Positions 55,681 to 64,000 of a DNA stretch of 64,000 bases are shown here, one piece after another. This DNA comes from Sphingomonas sp. BK345 (GTDB taxonomy: Bacteria > Pseudomonadota > Alphaproteobacteria > Sphingomonadales > Sphingomonadaceae): positions 1,093,370 through 1,157,369 of the forward strand of contig NZ_JACHZX010000001.1 of the NCBI RefSeq assembly GCF_014193845.1. Reading direction: 5' to 3'. The first letter of the stretch is position 1. Each line of letters starts with the position of its first letter. The notes under the pieces are model-generated. The model was not told the origin of the DNA and ran no database searches. It saw only the letters and a list, made by a program, of their open reading frames with translations. The translations under genes and the position numbers were made by a program.

Positions 55681-55929
55681 TTAGATCTCGTTGACAAAGT
55701 TTGGTAGCCATTTACACCTCGCTACGAGGTTGACGAAGATTGCAAATAATAGGGCGGTTTTGTCGTAGCGCGTGGCGACACAGCGGCACTGCTTGAGATG
55801 ACTGAACATGCGCGCGATACGGTTGCGATCCCACCCACATTGTTCGGCCCAGCGCCGGAACCGCACATAGACCGAGCTCCACAGACCATAGCGTTCATGC
55901 ATGTCGCGCCACGGACAACCTTGTCCAAT
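55681..55929 (-). pseudogene. IS5-family transposase remnant with internal deletion
   Basis: The frame from ATG 55902 joins two separated parts of an IS5-type transposase: MHERYGLWSSVYVRFRRWAE, normally near residue 50-70, directly followed by DRNRIARMFSHLKQCRCVAT and LFAIFVNLVARCKWLPNF, normally at the C-terminus. The catalytic middle is missing. Upstream the frame continues (GCPWRD) to an in-frame TAG at 55930. This is an internally deleted, inactive copy that marks the right edge of the giant-protein cargo. Confidence 0.8.
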
Positions 55930-56481
55930 CTACTGTAACATCGACGCCCGGTGCGAGCGTCCGCTCTCGTCGAAAGCCGTCGTTCGCCGCTCTCACCGGA
56001 ATGGCGGCTTCGTCCCACATCACGTCGTTCCGCGCCGACCTCTGCGGCGCCTAGGGCTTGATCAGTTCACATGAACGAATGGGCAAAGTTGGGAAGCGCA
56101 ACAAGGCCGCTGAATGGCTGGAAATGGGTCACATAGCTCAAGGCAGCATTTGCACGCCGAAGGCTTGAAAATGCTTGATACAGGACGCCTGTAAGTTGGA
56201 TCTGTAAAACCCCACAACTTTGTACGCATTGTCTTGACGCAGCGGGCCACATCTCTAGATATATTGTCACGGACACCCGTTGCGTCGAGACGCCGTCGAC
56301 CCCTCGCCGGGGAAAGGCCGAGTCGGCAAGAACGCGAGCATACCTGACCCGCTGTACGCCTGCCGTCGTCGACGCGGTCGGCATGCCTATCCCGATCGGG
56401 AGGCAGTGGATCCGGTAACGGATCGGACCGGGCTGTCAGGTGCCAGGGTCTCTTCAAATCTCCGACAATGAGGAGCCCCTT
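55930..56481. other. Intergenic region upstream of the methyltransferase
   Basis: About 550 bp with no supported gene; possibly 5' remains of the IS5-type element at the left. AT-rich around 56150-56270, where the best promoter candidate lies. Confidence 0.5.
56234..56261 (+). promoter_or_regulatory. Candidate sigma-70 promoter for the methyltransferase
   Basis: TTGACG (56234-56239), 16-nt spacer, TAGATA (56256-56261), in an AT-rich patch about 220 nt before the methyltransferase ATG. TATATT at 56260 is an alternative -10 with a 20-nt spacer. Confidence 0.35.
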
Positions 56482-57147
56482 ATGGTTATCCGTGCCCGCA
56501 AGCCGAAGACACTCGCGAACGCGATTGTGTTGAAGGACAGCGACAACCGCTTCACCTCCCCGGCTTTAATCCGCGCGATCGAACGGAGTTTCGGCAGGAT
56601 CGACTTCGACCCGTGTTGGCATCCGGCAAGCGCGGTTCGTCCACGCGCGCATCTCGATGTTCGCCGCGGCGACGATGGCCTTCGTGACGACTGGTCAGGG
56701 GACGTCGTGTTCGTCAACCCGCCCTGGTCCAAGCAGAAGCGCTGGCTTGAACGGGCGCACGACCAGTGGTCGAAGCACAAGGTGGGGACGGCCGTCTGCC
56801 TAGTTCCCGCCAAGACCGACACCGGGCTCTTCCACCACGTCCTGTCGAAAGAGGCTGACGTGTATTTCATCGAGGGGCGTCCGCACTTCTTCAGGGAGGA
56901 CGGCAGGTCCGAAGCGACCATGGTCAGCGCGATGGTCGTGATGTTCGGCGCCACACCAGAACAGAAGCGGCGGTTCGCCGAACGCGTGCGAGGGTCGTGG
57001 TGGCTACCGAGCCGCCTCGCGACCGATTTCACCGGACGCATTCCTGGCGACGCGCCGCGTGTCGCCACGACATACCCGGTCATATCCTGTGCCGCTCCGC
57101 CTAGGGGCAACGGCTCGAGGATCGTCCTTTGCGCGCCCGGTTATTAA
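56482..57147 (+). CDS. Phage-type Dam DNA N6-adenine methyltransferase
   Basis: A 221-aa protein from ATG 56482 (MVIRARKPKTLANAIVLKDS) with GAGGAG 7 nt before it; an upstream in-frame start is rejected. Motif IV is the catalytic NPPW: DWSGDVVFVNPPWSKQK at about residue 75-90. DFDPCWHPASAVRPR at about 40 matches the SAM-side motif of PF05869-type enzymes. The length is normal. No restriction endonuclease is adjacent, so it is an orphan, as often seen in phages and mobile elements, where it protects DNA or alters expression. It is followed, convergently and with a 4-nt overlap, by 57144-57767. Confidence 0.85.
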   Translation: MVIRARKPKTLANAIVLKDSDNRFTSPALIRAIERSFGRIDFDPCWHPASAVRPRAHLDVRRGDDGLRDDWSGDVVFVNPPWSKQKRWLERAHDQWSKHKVGTAVCLVPAKTDTGLFHHVLSKEADVYFIEGRPHFFREDGRSEATMVSAMVVMFGATPEQKRRFAERVRGSWWLPSRLATDFTGRIPGDAPRVATTYPVISCAAPPRGNGSRIVLCAPGY

Positions 57148-57767
57148 TCCCAGGTCGCGAAGCGAAGCAGGTCGAGTTCAAGCATCGTATCCTGCTCGGT
57201 TGCGATCGCGGCATCGACGAAGCCCGCGACGAGCTTCGGCATGAATGCGGTGGTGTCGAGTACGACGCCGCCCCCCATGCGCCGGGCTGCGTCGATGGCC
57301 GATGCCGGCGAGACCACGGCAATGTCGCCGAGCGTACCAGCATAGCGCTCGTCGTGACGGCCCTGTCGGCCCAGATCGTGGAGCGCGCTCGGGGCGATGA
57401 CGATGACCGTCTCGTTGCCGAGCGGTCGTCGGGCGAGATAGGAGACCGGCAGCGCCTCCCTCGCTCCGGCAAGGAGCGCCGGGGCCAGCCTCGGCCAGCA
57501 CTCGATGACGTAGCGGGCGGCAAGCGAGGGCACCATGAATGCCGCCATCAGCCGGACAGCGGTGGCGAAGGCTGTCAGTTCCGCAAGCCCGTACGCGGGC
57601 CCATCGGCCCGCCCTTCCCGATGCGGCGGCATGCCGAGGCGCTGCAACTGGCGGACGCGCGCCGCGAACGCCGATCGCGCGGCAGGATCGATTCCGCACG
57701 CCGCCATCAGCACGGTCACGGCCTGGGCGTAGCGGAGCGTCAAGCGGGAAGCGGGTACGACGGGCAT
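57144..57767 (-). CDS. Conserved hypothetical protein, possible regulator
   Basis: A 207-aa protein from ATG 57767 (MPVVPASRLTLRYAQAVTVL); the frame is open to 57851, and ATG 57812 is an alternative. The N-terminal 90 residues are helical and include AARSAFAARVRQLQRLGMPP and YGLAELTAFATAVRLMAAFM, an arrangement like a HTH/MerR-type domain. The C-terminal half ends in LDLLRFATWD. It stands divergent from the Ubl/E1 operon, the usual place of a repressor, so regulation of that operon is the best guess. Confidence 0.65.
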   Translation of the reverse strand: MPVVPASRLTLRYAQAVTVLMAACGIDPAARSAFAARVRQLQRLGMPPHREGRADGPAYGLAELTAFATAVRLMAAFMVPSLAARYVIECWPRLAPALLAGAREALPVSYLARRPLGNETVIVIAPSALHDLGRQGRHDERYAGTLGDIAVVSPASAIDAARRMGGGVVLDTTAFMPKLVAGFVDAAIATEQDTMLELDLLRFATWD

Positions 57768-57849
57768 GGACGCTGCATTCCCGGTTCGTCGCTGAACGGC
57801 AAGCGGAAGCATTGACAAGCAACGTACACGATCGTATCTGTTACGCGAC

Positions 57850-58491
57850 ATGTATGGCAGGACAATTCTCGATACGCGCGACAGCGCCTTTCGCTTTCGC
57901 GAGCGGACGCAGGGCGATCACATGCTCGACCTGCTGGTCCAGCCGCGCGGCAGCCATGCCGAACCGGTCGTTATCTGGAGTCGCGGCTTCGCCGACGAGG
58001 ACGGGCGCGATGCGCTGCTGAACGCCGTGAGCGAGGGCGAGCTCGACATCACTTTTCTGGGACGGCTTACCATGATGTTCGGCGGGGCGGCCCTGGACGA
58101 TCTCGCCAAGGCGCGCGTCGCCGCGGCCGTGGCCGAGCACGCTGAGGCGCTGGAGGCGGAGGCGAAGCGCGCGCGCGACCGCCTGATAGTCAACCTTTAC
58201 GCGCGCGAGGGCAAGTACGGCCGCCATCTGCTCGAACTGCAGCGCAAGAGCAGCGGCGAGGCCGACTGGTCGATCCGCTACGATCGCGCGATCGAGCGCG
58301 ACCGTCTGTGCGATTGGATGCGCTGGCAAAAGGATCGGTTCCTCGCGTTCCTCGATCACGCTGCCGAACATGGCGGCGAGTCTCTCGCACGGATGCTGGT
58401 CGACGAGATGTTCGCGACCGAGCGGCGCGTGAAGAAAGAGGGCCGCGGTGCCGGCGGCATGCGGCCCTTGCGGATGTGGAGGGGCGACTGA
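57850..58491 (+). CDS. Hypothetical protein, first gene of the Ubl/E1 operon
   Basis: A 213-aa protein (MYGRTILDTRDSAFRFRERT); the ATG at 57850 lacks a strong RBS. No family is recognised. Features: a beta-rich N-terminal 100 residues, a helical, highly charged middle (EHAEALEAEAKRARDRLIVN), and a basic C-terminus (TERRVKKEGRGAGGMRPLR). Its stop overlaps the next start (TGATG). It could be the E2-like or target-binding part of the system, but nothing in the sequence shows it. Confidence 0.65.
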   Translation: MYGRTILDTRDSAFRFRERTQGDHMLDLLVQPRGSHAEPVVIWSRGFADEDGRDALLNAVSEGELDITFLGRLTMMFGGAALDDLAKARVAAAVAEHAEALEAEAKRARDRLIVNLYAREGKYGRHLLELQRKSSGEADWSIRYDRAIERDRLCDWMRWQKDRFLAFLDHAAEHGGESLARMLVDEMFATERRVKKEGRGAGGMRPLRMWRGD

Positions 58492-59372
58492 TGGCGACGC
58501 TCGCCGCTTTCCAGCCTGCGACGCCTGCGATGATCGTTGGCCACGGTTCGGGCGACGAGCCGCTGCCGCTCGAACTCGGCGAGCCGTTCGCGCTGCTTGG
58601 CGGCGACCGGCTCGGGCCCGACGGCATTCCGTTCCTGGTCATGCACGAGCATCAGCCCGAGTTCCTCGACTGGGTGCGGGAACGCTGCGCCGCGATGCTC
58701 GCTGTCGAGCGGCCGTGGTTCGGCGGCGGCACGCTGATCCTCGGCGGCGTGCCCGGCGCGGGCCGCACGCATGCCGCACGCTGGCTGGCGCGCGTCGCCG
58801 GGGTGCCGCACGCCGTGCTCAACCTTACCGATCCCGTCATCGCCGCCAATGTCGCGGCTTCCGGCGAGATCGGCGAGGCGGTCGGCGCCTCCCCCGTCAC
58901 CATCGGGATGGCGACCGCCCGCTGCGCCAACCCCATCGTCACCGTGCTCGGCGCCGACCGGGTCGGCGACGATGTCCTCGCCGGGCTCCACGCGATGCTC
59001 GATCCGGCGCGCTGCCGCCGCTGGCGCGAGGATCGGCTAGGGATCGATGTCGACCTCGGCGAGGTGACCTGGGTGTTGCAGCGCGACCTTCAACGCGGTG
59101 TTCCGTCGTGGGTCGCGCCGGAGGCGGACGCGGTCGCCCTGCGGCCGATTCCGGGCGGAACGGATCATGTGCTGGCGCTCTCGATCTGTCTGGAGGCGAT
59201 GGGCGACCTCGGCATCGATCCGCGCAGCGGCGCCTGCTCATGGGATCGGATCAGCGAGCAGTTGCCCCGCTATTCCTATTCGTCCGCAAAGGCACTCTAT
59301 GCCGACATGGTCAACGCGCTGCGCGGATGCCTGCGCCCGACCGACAGCCGCTTCGACCCCCAACCCTTCTAG
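58491..59372 (+). CDS. AAA-like ATPase of the Ubl/E1 operon
   Basis: A 293-aa protein starting in TGATG. Walker A LILGGVPGAGRTHAARWLAR at about residue 83-95; here the usual GK(T/S) is GR(T), a notable deviation. A hydrophobic strand ending in Asp (NPIVTVLGADRVGDDVLAGL) at about 150 could be Walker B. C-terminal helical region with WVLQRDLQRGVPSW and YSSAKALYADMVNALRG. ATPases accompany some bacterial ubiquitin-like cassettes; whether this one hydrolyses ATP with Arg in place of Lys is doubtful. Confidence 0.65.
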   Translation: MATLAAFQPATPAMIVGHGSGDEPLPLELGEPFALLGGDRLGPDGIPFLVMHEHQPEFLDWVRERCAAMLAVERPWFGGGTLILGGVPGAGRTHAARWLARVAGVPHAVLNLTDPVIAANVAASGEIGEAVGASPVTIGMATARCANPIVTVLGADRVGDDVLAGLHAMLDPARCRRWREDRLGIDVDLGEVTWVLQRDLQRGVPSWVAPEADAVALRPIPGGTDHVLALSICLEAMGDLGIDPRSGACSWDRISEQLPRYSYSSAKALYADMVNALRGCLRPTDSRFDPQPF

Positions 59373-59387
59373 ACAAGGAGAATGACC

Positions 59388-59762
59388 ATGCTGCCCGCCG
59401 TCACCGTTTCGTCAAGCACCTCCCTCCTGCCGTCGGTCCTGCCGGCCGCAGTCGCGCCGCGTCGCCGCGCCCTGTATCTTGTCGGCGAGGCGGAACGCTC
59501 CGCACCGAAGCCCGTCGCCGAGGCGGGCCGCACGATGATCTCGATCAACGGGCGCTGGACCGCGCTGCGCGGCAGCACCGTCAGCTATGCGCAGCTACTG
59601 CGCATCGCCTATCCCGATCGCGAGGGGCAGAGCCCCGGCTCGGCGACGGTTTCGTACCGTCATGCGCTCGACAGCGGGCTGACCGGTCTGTTGACGCCGG
59701 GTGACGTCGTGCCGCTCACCGAGGGCCTCCTCGTCAACGTCAATGCCACCTTCGCCAGCTAA
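59388..59762 (+). CDS. Multiubiquitin-type ubiquitin-like protein
   Basis: A 124-aa protein. The second of two ATGs (59388) is chosen because AGGAGA sits 7 nt before it. An N-terminal Ala/Arg-rich stretch of about 45 residues precedes one beta-grasp domain: TMISINGRWTALRGSTVSYA, QLLRIAYPDREGQSPG, and a C-terminal LLTPGDVVPLTEGLLVNVNA. This pattern (NGR..TV.G..ISYE.L, final VV.V.DG..FNV) is that of the PF14452 multiubiquitin domain. It lacks a C-terminal Gly-Gly and ends FAS, so processing or an isopeptide bond at the C-terminus is not evident. It is 13 nt upstream of the E1-like gene. Confidence 0.8.
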   Translation: MLPAVTVSSSTSLLPSVLPAAVAPRRRALYLVGEAERSAPKPVAEAGRTMISINGRWTALRGSTVSYAQLLRIAYPDREGQSPGSATVSYRHALDSGLTGLLTPGDVVPLTEGLLVNVNATFAS

Positions 59763-59774
59763 GGACGGCAGGAC

Positions 59775-60533
59775 GTGAACGCCAGCATTCGCCCGAGCCC
59801 ATTTGTATACCCGGACACCGCCTCGCCCCGCGCCGGCATCGAGGCGGTGTCGGACCGGCTCGTCGGCGGCACGATCGCGATCGTCGGGCTCGGCGGCACC
59901 GGGTCGGTGGTGCTCGATCTAGTCAGCAAGACGCCTGCGACGCGCATCCTGCTGATCGACGGCGACGCGGCTGAGCAGCACAACGCGTTTCGCTGGCCGG
60001 GCGCGATGGCAATCGAAGACATCGAGGTGGGGCTCACCAAGGTCGACTATTTCGCCCGCGTGTATGGCCGCATGCATACCGGCATCGAAGCGCACCCGGT
60101 GCATCTTACGGCTGACACGCTCGATCTGCTTAGCGAGGCCGACTTCGTGTTCGTCTGCGTCGACAGCGTCGCAGCCCGTGCCTTCATCATACCCACGCTC
60201 GAGGCGCGCGACCTGCCCTATATCGACTGCGGCCTCGGGCTCAGCCTCGTCGACGACCGGCTGATAGGGCTGGTCCGCGTCACCACCAGCACCCCGGTGA
60301 TGCGCGACCATGTTCACGCCCATGACCGCATCCCGATGACCGGCGATGCCGACGACGCGCTCTACCGCAGCAACATCCAGGTCGCCGACCTCAACATGCT
60401 GGCCGGCACGCTGGCGGTCATCCAGTACAAGCAATTGCGCGGCTTCTACCTCGACACCGAAGCCGAGTATCACGCCATCTACGCGACCGACGGCAACGCC
60501 ATCATCAACGCGGATCGCGTCGCGGGCGCGTGA
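59775..60533 (+). CDS. E1/ThiF-like adenylyltransferase
   Basis: A 252-aa protein starting at GTG 59775 behind AAGGACGGCAGGAC. The Rossmann ATP site TIAIVGLGGTGSVVLDLV is at about residues 33-50. ILLIDGDAAEQHNAFRWPGA at about 60 carries the Asp for ribose and the Arg/Asn of ThiF. KVDYFARVYGRMH follows. The stretch HNAFRWPGA and the later VTTSTPVMRDH...NIQVADLNMLAG are typical of E1 proteins linked to DUF6791 and multiubiquitin genes. Those usually carry an N-terminal E2-like domain; this one is short and lacks it, and I see no catalytic Cys at the expected site. It adenylates the Ubl at best; conjugation is unproven. Confidence 0.8.
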   Translation: MNASIRPSPFVYPDTASPRAGIEAVSDRLVGGTIAIVGLGGTGSVVLDLVSKTPATRILLIDGDAAEQHNAFRWPGAMAIEDIEVGLTKVDYFARVYGRMHTGIEAHPVHLTADTLDLLSEADFVFVCVDSVAARAFIIPTLEARDLPYIDCGLGLSLVDDRLIGLVRVTTSTPVMRDHVHAHDRIPMTGDADDALYRSNIQVADLNMLAGTLAVIQYKQLRGFYLDTEAEYHAIYATDGNAIINADRVAGA

Positions 60534-60548
60534 GCGAGCGGACGTGCT

Positions 60549-61397
60549 TCACGCCGGGCCGCCGACCAGCCTTCGTCCCGCTTCGACCAGCCGGTCATGC
60601 TCGCGAATCTCGTTCGCCGTCGGCCGCCACGGGTGCGCCGGATCGGCATCGCGCGGCAGGACGGCCCAAGCCTCCTTCGGCACCGGTGCGAGCGGCGCTT
60701 GGTGGCTCTCCACCTCGAACACGACCGCCGCGCCAGCATGGCGCACGCCAGTGAGCTTCAGGTCGGCTGCAACGATGAAAGGATGATCGACGACCTCCGA
60801 GAGGCTGCGCAGGGCATTGCGCCCGCTGTCCTGCTGCAGAGCGCCGAGCAATGTATCCGGGAATGCGCCGACATTGATGCGGATGCACGCTCTTTCTCCG
60901 AGGACGGCAACGCTAACCGGGCGCTCGGCAAGCTCGATCGCCTCGGCCACGGCCACGCCCTGGCGGACCCGGATCCTGGCAGCGTACTGGCCAAGCTGCC
61001 GCCGCGCCCGCCGCGCCAGATGGCCCGCGACCGGTGCCTGGCTCAGCGCGTCACTCAGGCGGAGCGTCTTGCGGAGCGCCTTCTCCGATCCCGACCAGCG
61101 GAGCCAGCGTGCCAGCACGTCCGACCCGCTGACCAGCCACAGAGGAAGCGGCCCGGCAGTCGGGGCCGCCGCCAGCATGGCGCTGGCGCGCTCGAACGCG
61201 ATCCGCGCCTCGACCGCGAAAGCGAGCTGCTCAAACGCCTTTCCGAGGGTGGCTGCGCTCGCATCGAATGCGATGCTGGTTCCCGCAATCGCTATCCTGA
61301 ACGCCGCGGCCCCGCCGGTCAGCTGCCACGCCGCGGGATCGACCGTGGCCAGCAGCCGTTCGGCGATGGCCCGCGGCGAACCCCCTGCTCCTGTCAT
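60549..61397 (-). CDS. Conserved hypothetical protein convergent with the E1 gene
   Basis: A 282-aa protein, 16 bp from the E1 gene stop, convergent. Family not recognised. The N-terminal half (about 60-140) is helical with LPLWLVSGSDVLARWLRWSG; the C-terminal half is beta-rich with VEVESHQAPL-type strands (DHPFIVAADLKLTGVRHAGA). No signal peptide or membrane segment. It is coexpressed with the membrane protein 61446-61742 (48 bp upstream). It may provide a function of the Ubl cassette, but this is inference from location. Confidence 0.65.
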   Translation of the reverse strand: MTGAGGSPRAIAERLLATVDPAAWQLTGGAAAFRIAIAGTSIAFDASAATLGKAFEQLAFAVEARIAFERASAMLAAAPTAGPLPLWLVSGSDVLARWLRWSGSEKALRKTLRLSDALSQAPVAGHLARRARRQLGQYAARIRVRQGVAVAEAIELAERPVSVAVLGERACIRINVGAFPDTLLGALQQDSGRNALRSLSEVVDHPFIVAADLKLTGVRHAGAAVVFEVESHQAPLAPVPKEAWAVLPRDADPAHPWRPTANEIREHDRLVEAGRRLVGGPA

Positions 61398-61445
61398 GCT
61401 GTCCCGTTGGTCTGCTCCGGCGCGCCCGTAACCGTCGTGGCGGCT

Positions 61446-61742
61446 TCAGAACGCCGCGAGCTTATGCGCGCGGATCAAGACGTGCGGCAACAGGCTCGTG
61501 AACACTGTCATGTCGAGAGCAGCGTTCAGCCCACCCCGCAGCGCGCGGGCCTCGGCCCGGGTCGGCTTCCGGTCCCAGCCGACGGCGCCAACCGGACAAG
61601 CACTTTCCAGCAGCATTCGGCGGGCGCGACGCCCGGCGAGAACGATGACCATGCCGACGATGGTTACGACCACCTCGGCAAGCAGGCGCGGCACGATGCG
61701 GGAGGCAAGATTGGCGAAAGCGATGACGAGCAGCATGGACAT
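61446..61742 (-). CDS. Small membrane protein
   Basis: A 98-aa protein with AAAGGAG 7 nt before ATG 61742. One or two N-terminal hydrophobic helices (MSMLLVIAFANLASRIVPRL, LLAEVVVTIVGMVIVLAG), then a basic cytoplasmic-looking tail. Function unknown. It is first gene of the minus-strand pair with 60549-61397 and divergent from the recombinase side. Confidence 0.7.
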   Translation of the reverse strand: MSMLLVIAFANLASRIVPRLLAEVVVTIVGMVIVLAGRRARRMLLESACPVGAVGWDRKPTRAEARALRGGLNAALDMTVFTSLLPHVLIRAHKLAAF

Positions 61743-61847
61743 GACGATTTCTCCTTTTCCCCGGCACCCGCCGGATCACTCCAGCCCCTCCCTTCCGGCT
61801 TCCAGGCCGTTCCCGGCGGCAGAGCCACGCTATCCATATCGTGCGGG

Positions 61848-61866
61848 ACTTACATGGCTGCCGCAC
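61848..61866 (+). promoter_or_regulatory. Conserved 19-bp upstream motif, copy 3
   Basis: ACTTACATGGCTGCCGCAC, identical to copy 2 at 18887. It ends 13 nt before the small gene at 61880, closer than in the other two cases, in the divergent gap between 61742 and 61880. Confidence 0.5.
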
Positions 61867-61879
61867 ATGGCAAGACCGC

Positions 61880-62026
61880 ATGGCGGAACGCGTGGAGCCT
61901 ACCCATCCTATCCCGGCCTCGACGCCCCCCGAACTGTTGGCGTTCGTCAAGGCGCTGGCCCGCGACTTGGCGCGCAAGGATGCCGAGCGCGTCCGCGCAG
62001 TCGTGCGGTCACCCGACGACCTATGA
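61880..62026 (+). CDS. Small acidic/basic ORF upstream of the recombinase
   Basis: A 48-aa protein (MAERVEPTHPIPASTPPELL) with helical middle AFVKALARDLARKDAERVRA. It sits 43 bp upstream of the recombinase and directly after motif copy 3. Small proteins here may modulate recombination direction or expression; no family is recognised. The RBS is poor, so the start is uncertain. Confidence 0.5.
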   Translation: MAERVEPTHPIPASTPPELLAFVKALARDLARKDAERVRAVVRSPDDL

Positions 62027-62069
62027 ACATCGCGGCCGGCCTGGCTGCGGGCAACCTGGGAGCGTTGGC

Positions 62070-63875
<1,806 letters not shown>

Positions 63876-63953
63876 TCACGCTCTCCTTGGTGGAGAGCGG
63901 TGTGTGTGAATGGGTTCATGTGATGGTTTGTGTTGCAACGCGCTGGCTTCAAT

Positions 63954-64000
63954 GCCTGGCGGCGACCTACTCTTCCATCGCTTGAGCGATAGTACCATTG
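63954..64000 (-). rRNA. 5S ribosomal RNA, 3' part (5' end outside window)
   Basis: On the minus strand the last 47 nt read ATGGTACTATCGCTCAAGCG and end GTCGCCGCCAGGC, matching the 3' end of alphaproteobacterial 5S rRNA. The 79-bp spacer to the tRNA has no other feature. Confidence 0.92.

Noticed and set aside
57850..60533. Calling the ThiF plus ParB combination a PRTRC cassette
   Set aside because: PRTRC cassettes keep ParB, ThiF and protein C/A/B/E/F together; here parB is 40 kb away and the E1 resembles the DUF6791-linked type instead.
60597..62069. Upstream extension of the recombinase frame to a 1081-codon ORF
   Set aside because: This part is antisense to 60549-61742 and lacks protein character; the resolvase domain begins right after ATG 62070.

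Overview
The window is GC-rich alphaproteobacterial DNA, most likely from Sphingomonas or a close relative in Sphingomonadales. This rests on codon use, TonB-type secreted proteins, HisKA_2 kinases, and an rRNA operon ending 5S then initiator tRNA. No species is named because no 16S is present. The right end (63799-64000, minus strand) is the tail of an rRNA operon: the 3' part of 5S rRNA, then tRNA-fMet with an encoded CCA. Almost everything to its left reads as a genomic island abutting that tRNA. A large serine recombinase (62070-63842) runs into the tRNA, and its last residues are read from tRNA sequence through two 69-bp tandem copies of the tRNA end.

Two segments look like the element's own backbone. 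One (9.9-20.7 kb) has a MobA/MobL-type relaxase, a second smaller MobA/MobL-like protein and a DnaQ-like exonuclease on the minus strand. Divergent from these is a tightly overlapping plus-strand block of conserved hypotheticals including a ParB-like protein. The other (56.5-63.8 kb) has an orphan Dam-type methyltransferase and a four-gene operon encoding an unknown protein, an AAA-like ATPase, a multiubiquitin-type ubiquitin-like protein and an E1/ThiF-like adenylyltransferase. Convergent accessory genes and the recombinase follow. A 19-bp motif precedes genes in both segments (15292, 18887, 61848), which suggests common control.

Cargo lies between and left of these segments. Positions 1-9530 (minus) carry a three-gene helicase operon: a GHKL-ATPase/SF2-helicase fusion of 1587 aa, a UvrD-like helicase, and a DrmA-like helicase that leaves the window. 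This resembles a DISARM relative of unusual composition. Positions 21.1-25.3 kb hold two sensor kinases and a response regulator. Positions 25.4-30.9 kb form a sulfite locus: LysR regulator, TDT-family transporter, periplasmic sulfite dehydrogenase with its cytochrome c, a second sulfite oxidase transcribed divergently, and an MgtC-like protein. Positions 31-36.4 kb hold an anti-sigma-like protein, two secreted TonB_C-type proteins, a secreted thioredoxin and a gene broken by a stop codon, interspersed with short repeats. An IS110 element follows (36.8-37.8 kb).

Positions 38.2-44.3 kb hold a Rad50/RecN-like ATPase, a small middle protein and a FAD/NAD(P)-binding protein, resembling an ABC-three-component conflict system. 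Positions 45.3-55.7 kb hold three translationally coupled genes for giant proteins (1521, 1087 and 830 aa) without export signals or clear function, followed by an internally deleted IS5-type transposase remnant.

The strongest candidates for an undescribed system are the GHKL-helicase/UvrD/DrmA operon, the FAD-type ABC-3C-like operon, the ubiquitin-like/E1 operon and the giant-protein trio. All assignments come from reading the sequence; no database search was run.
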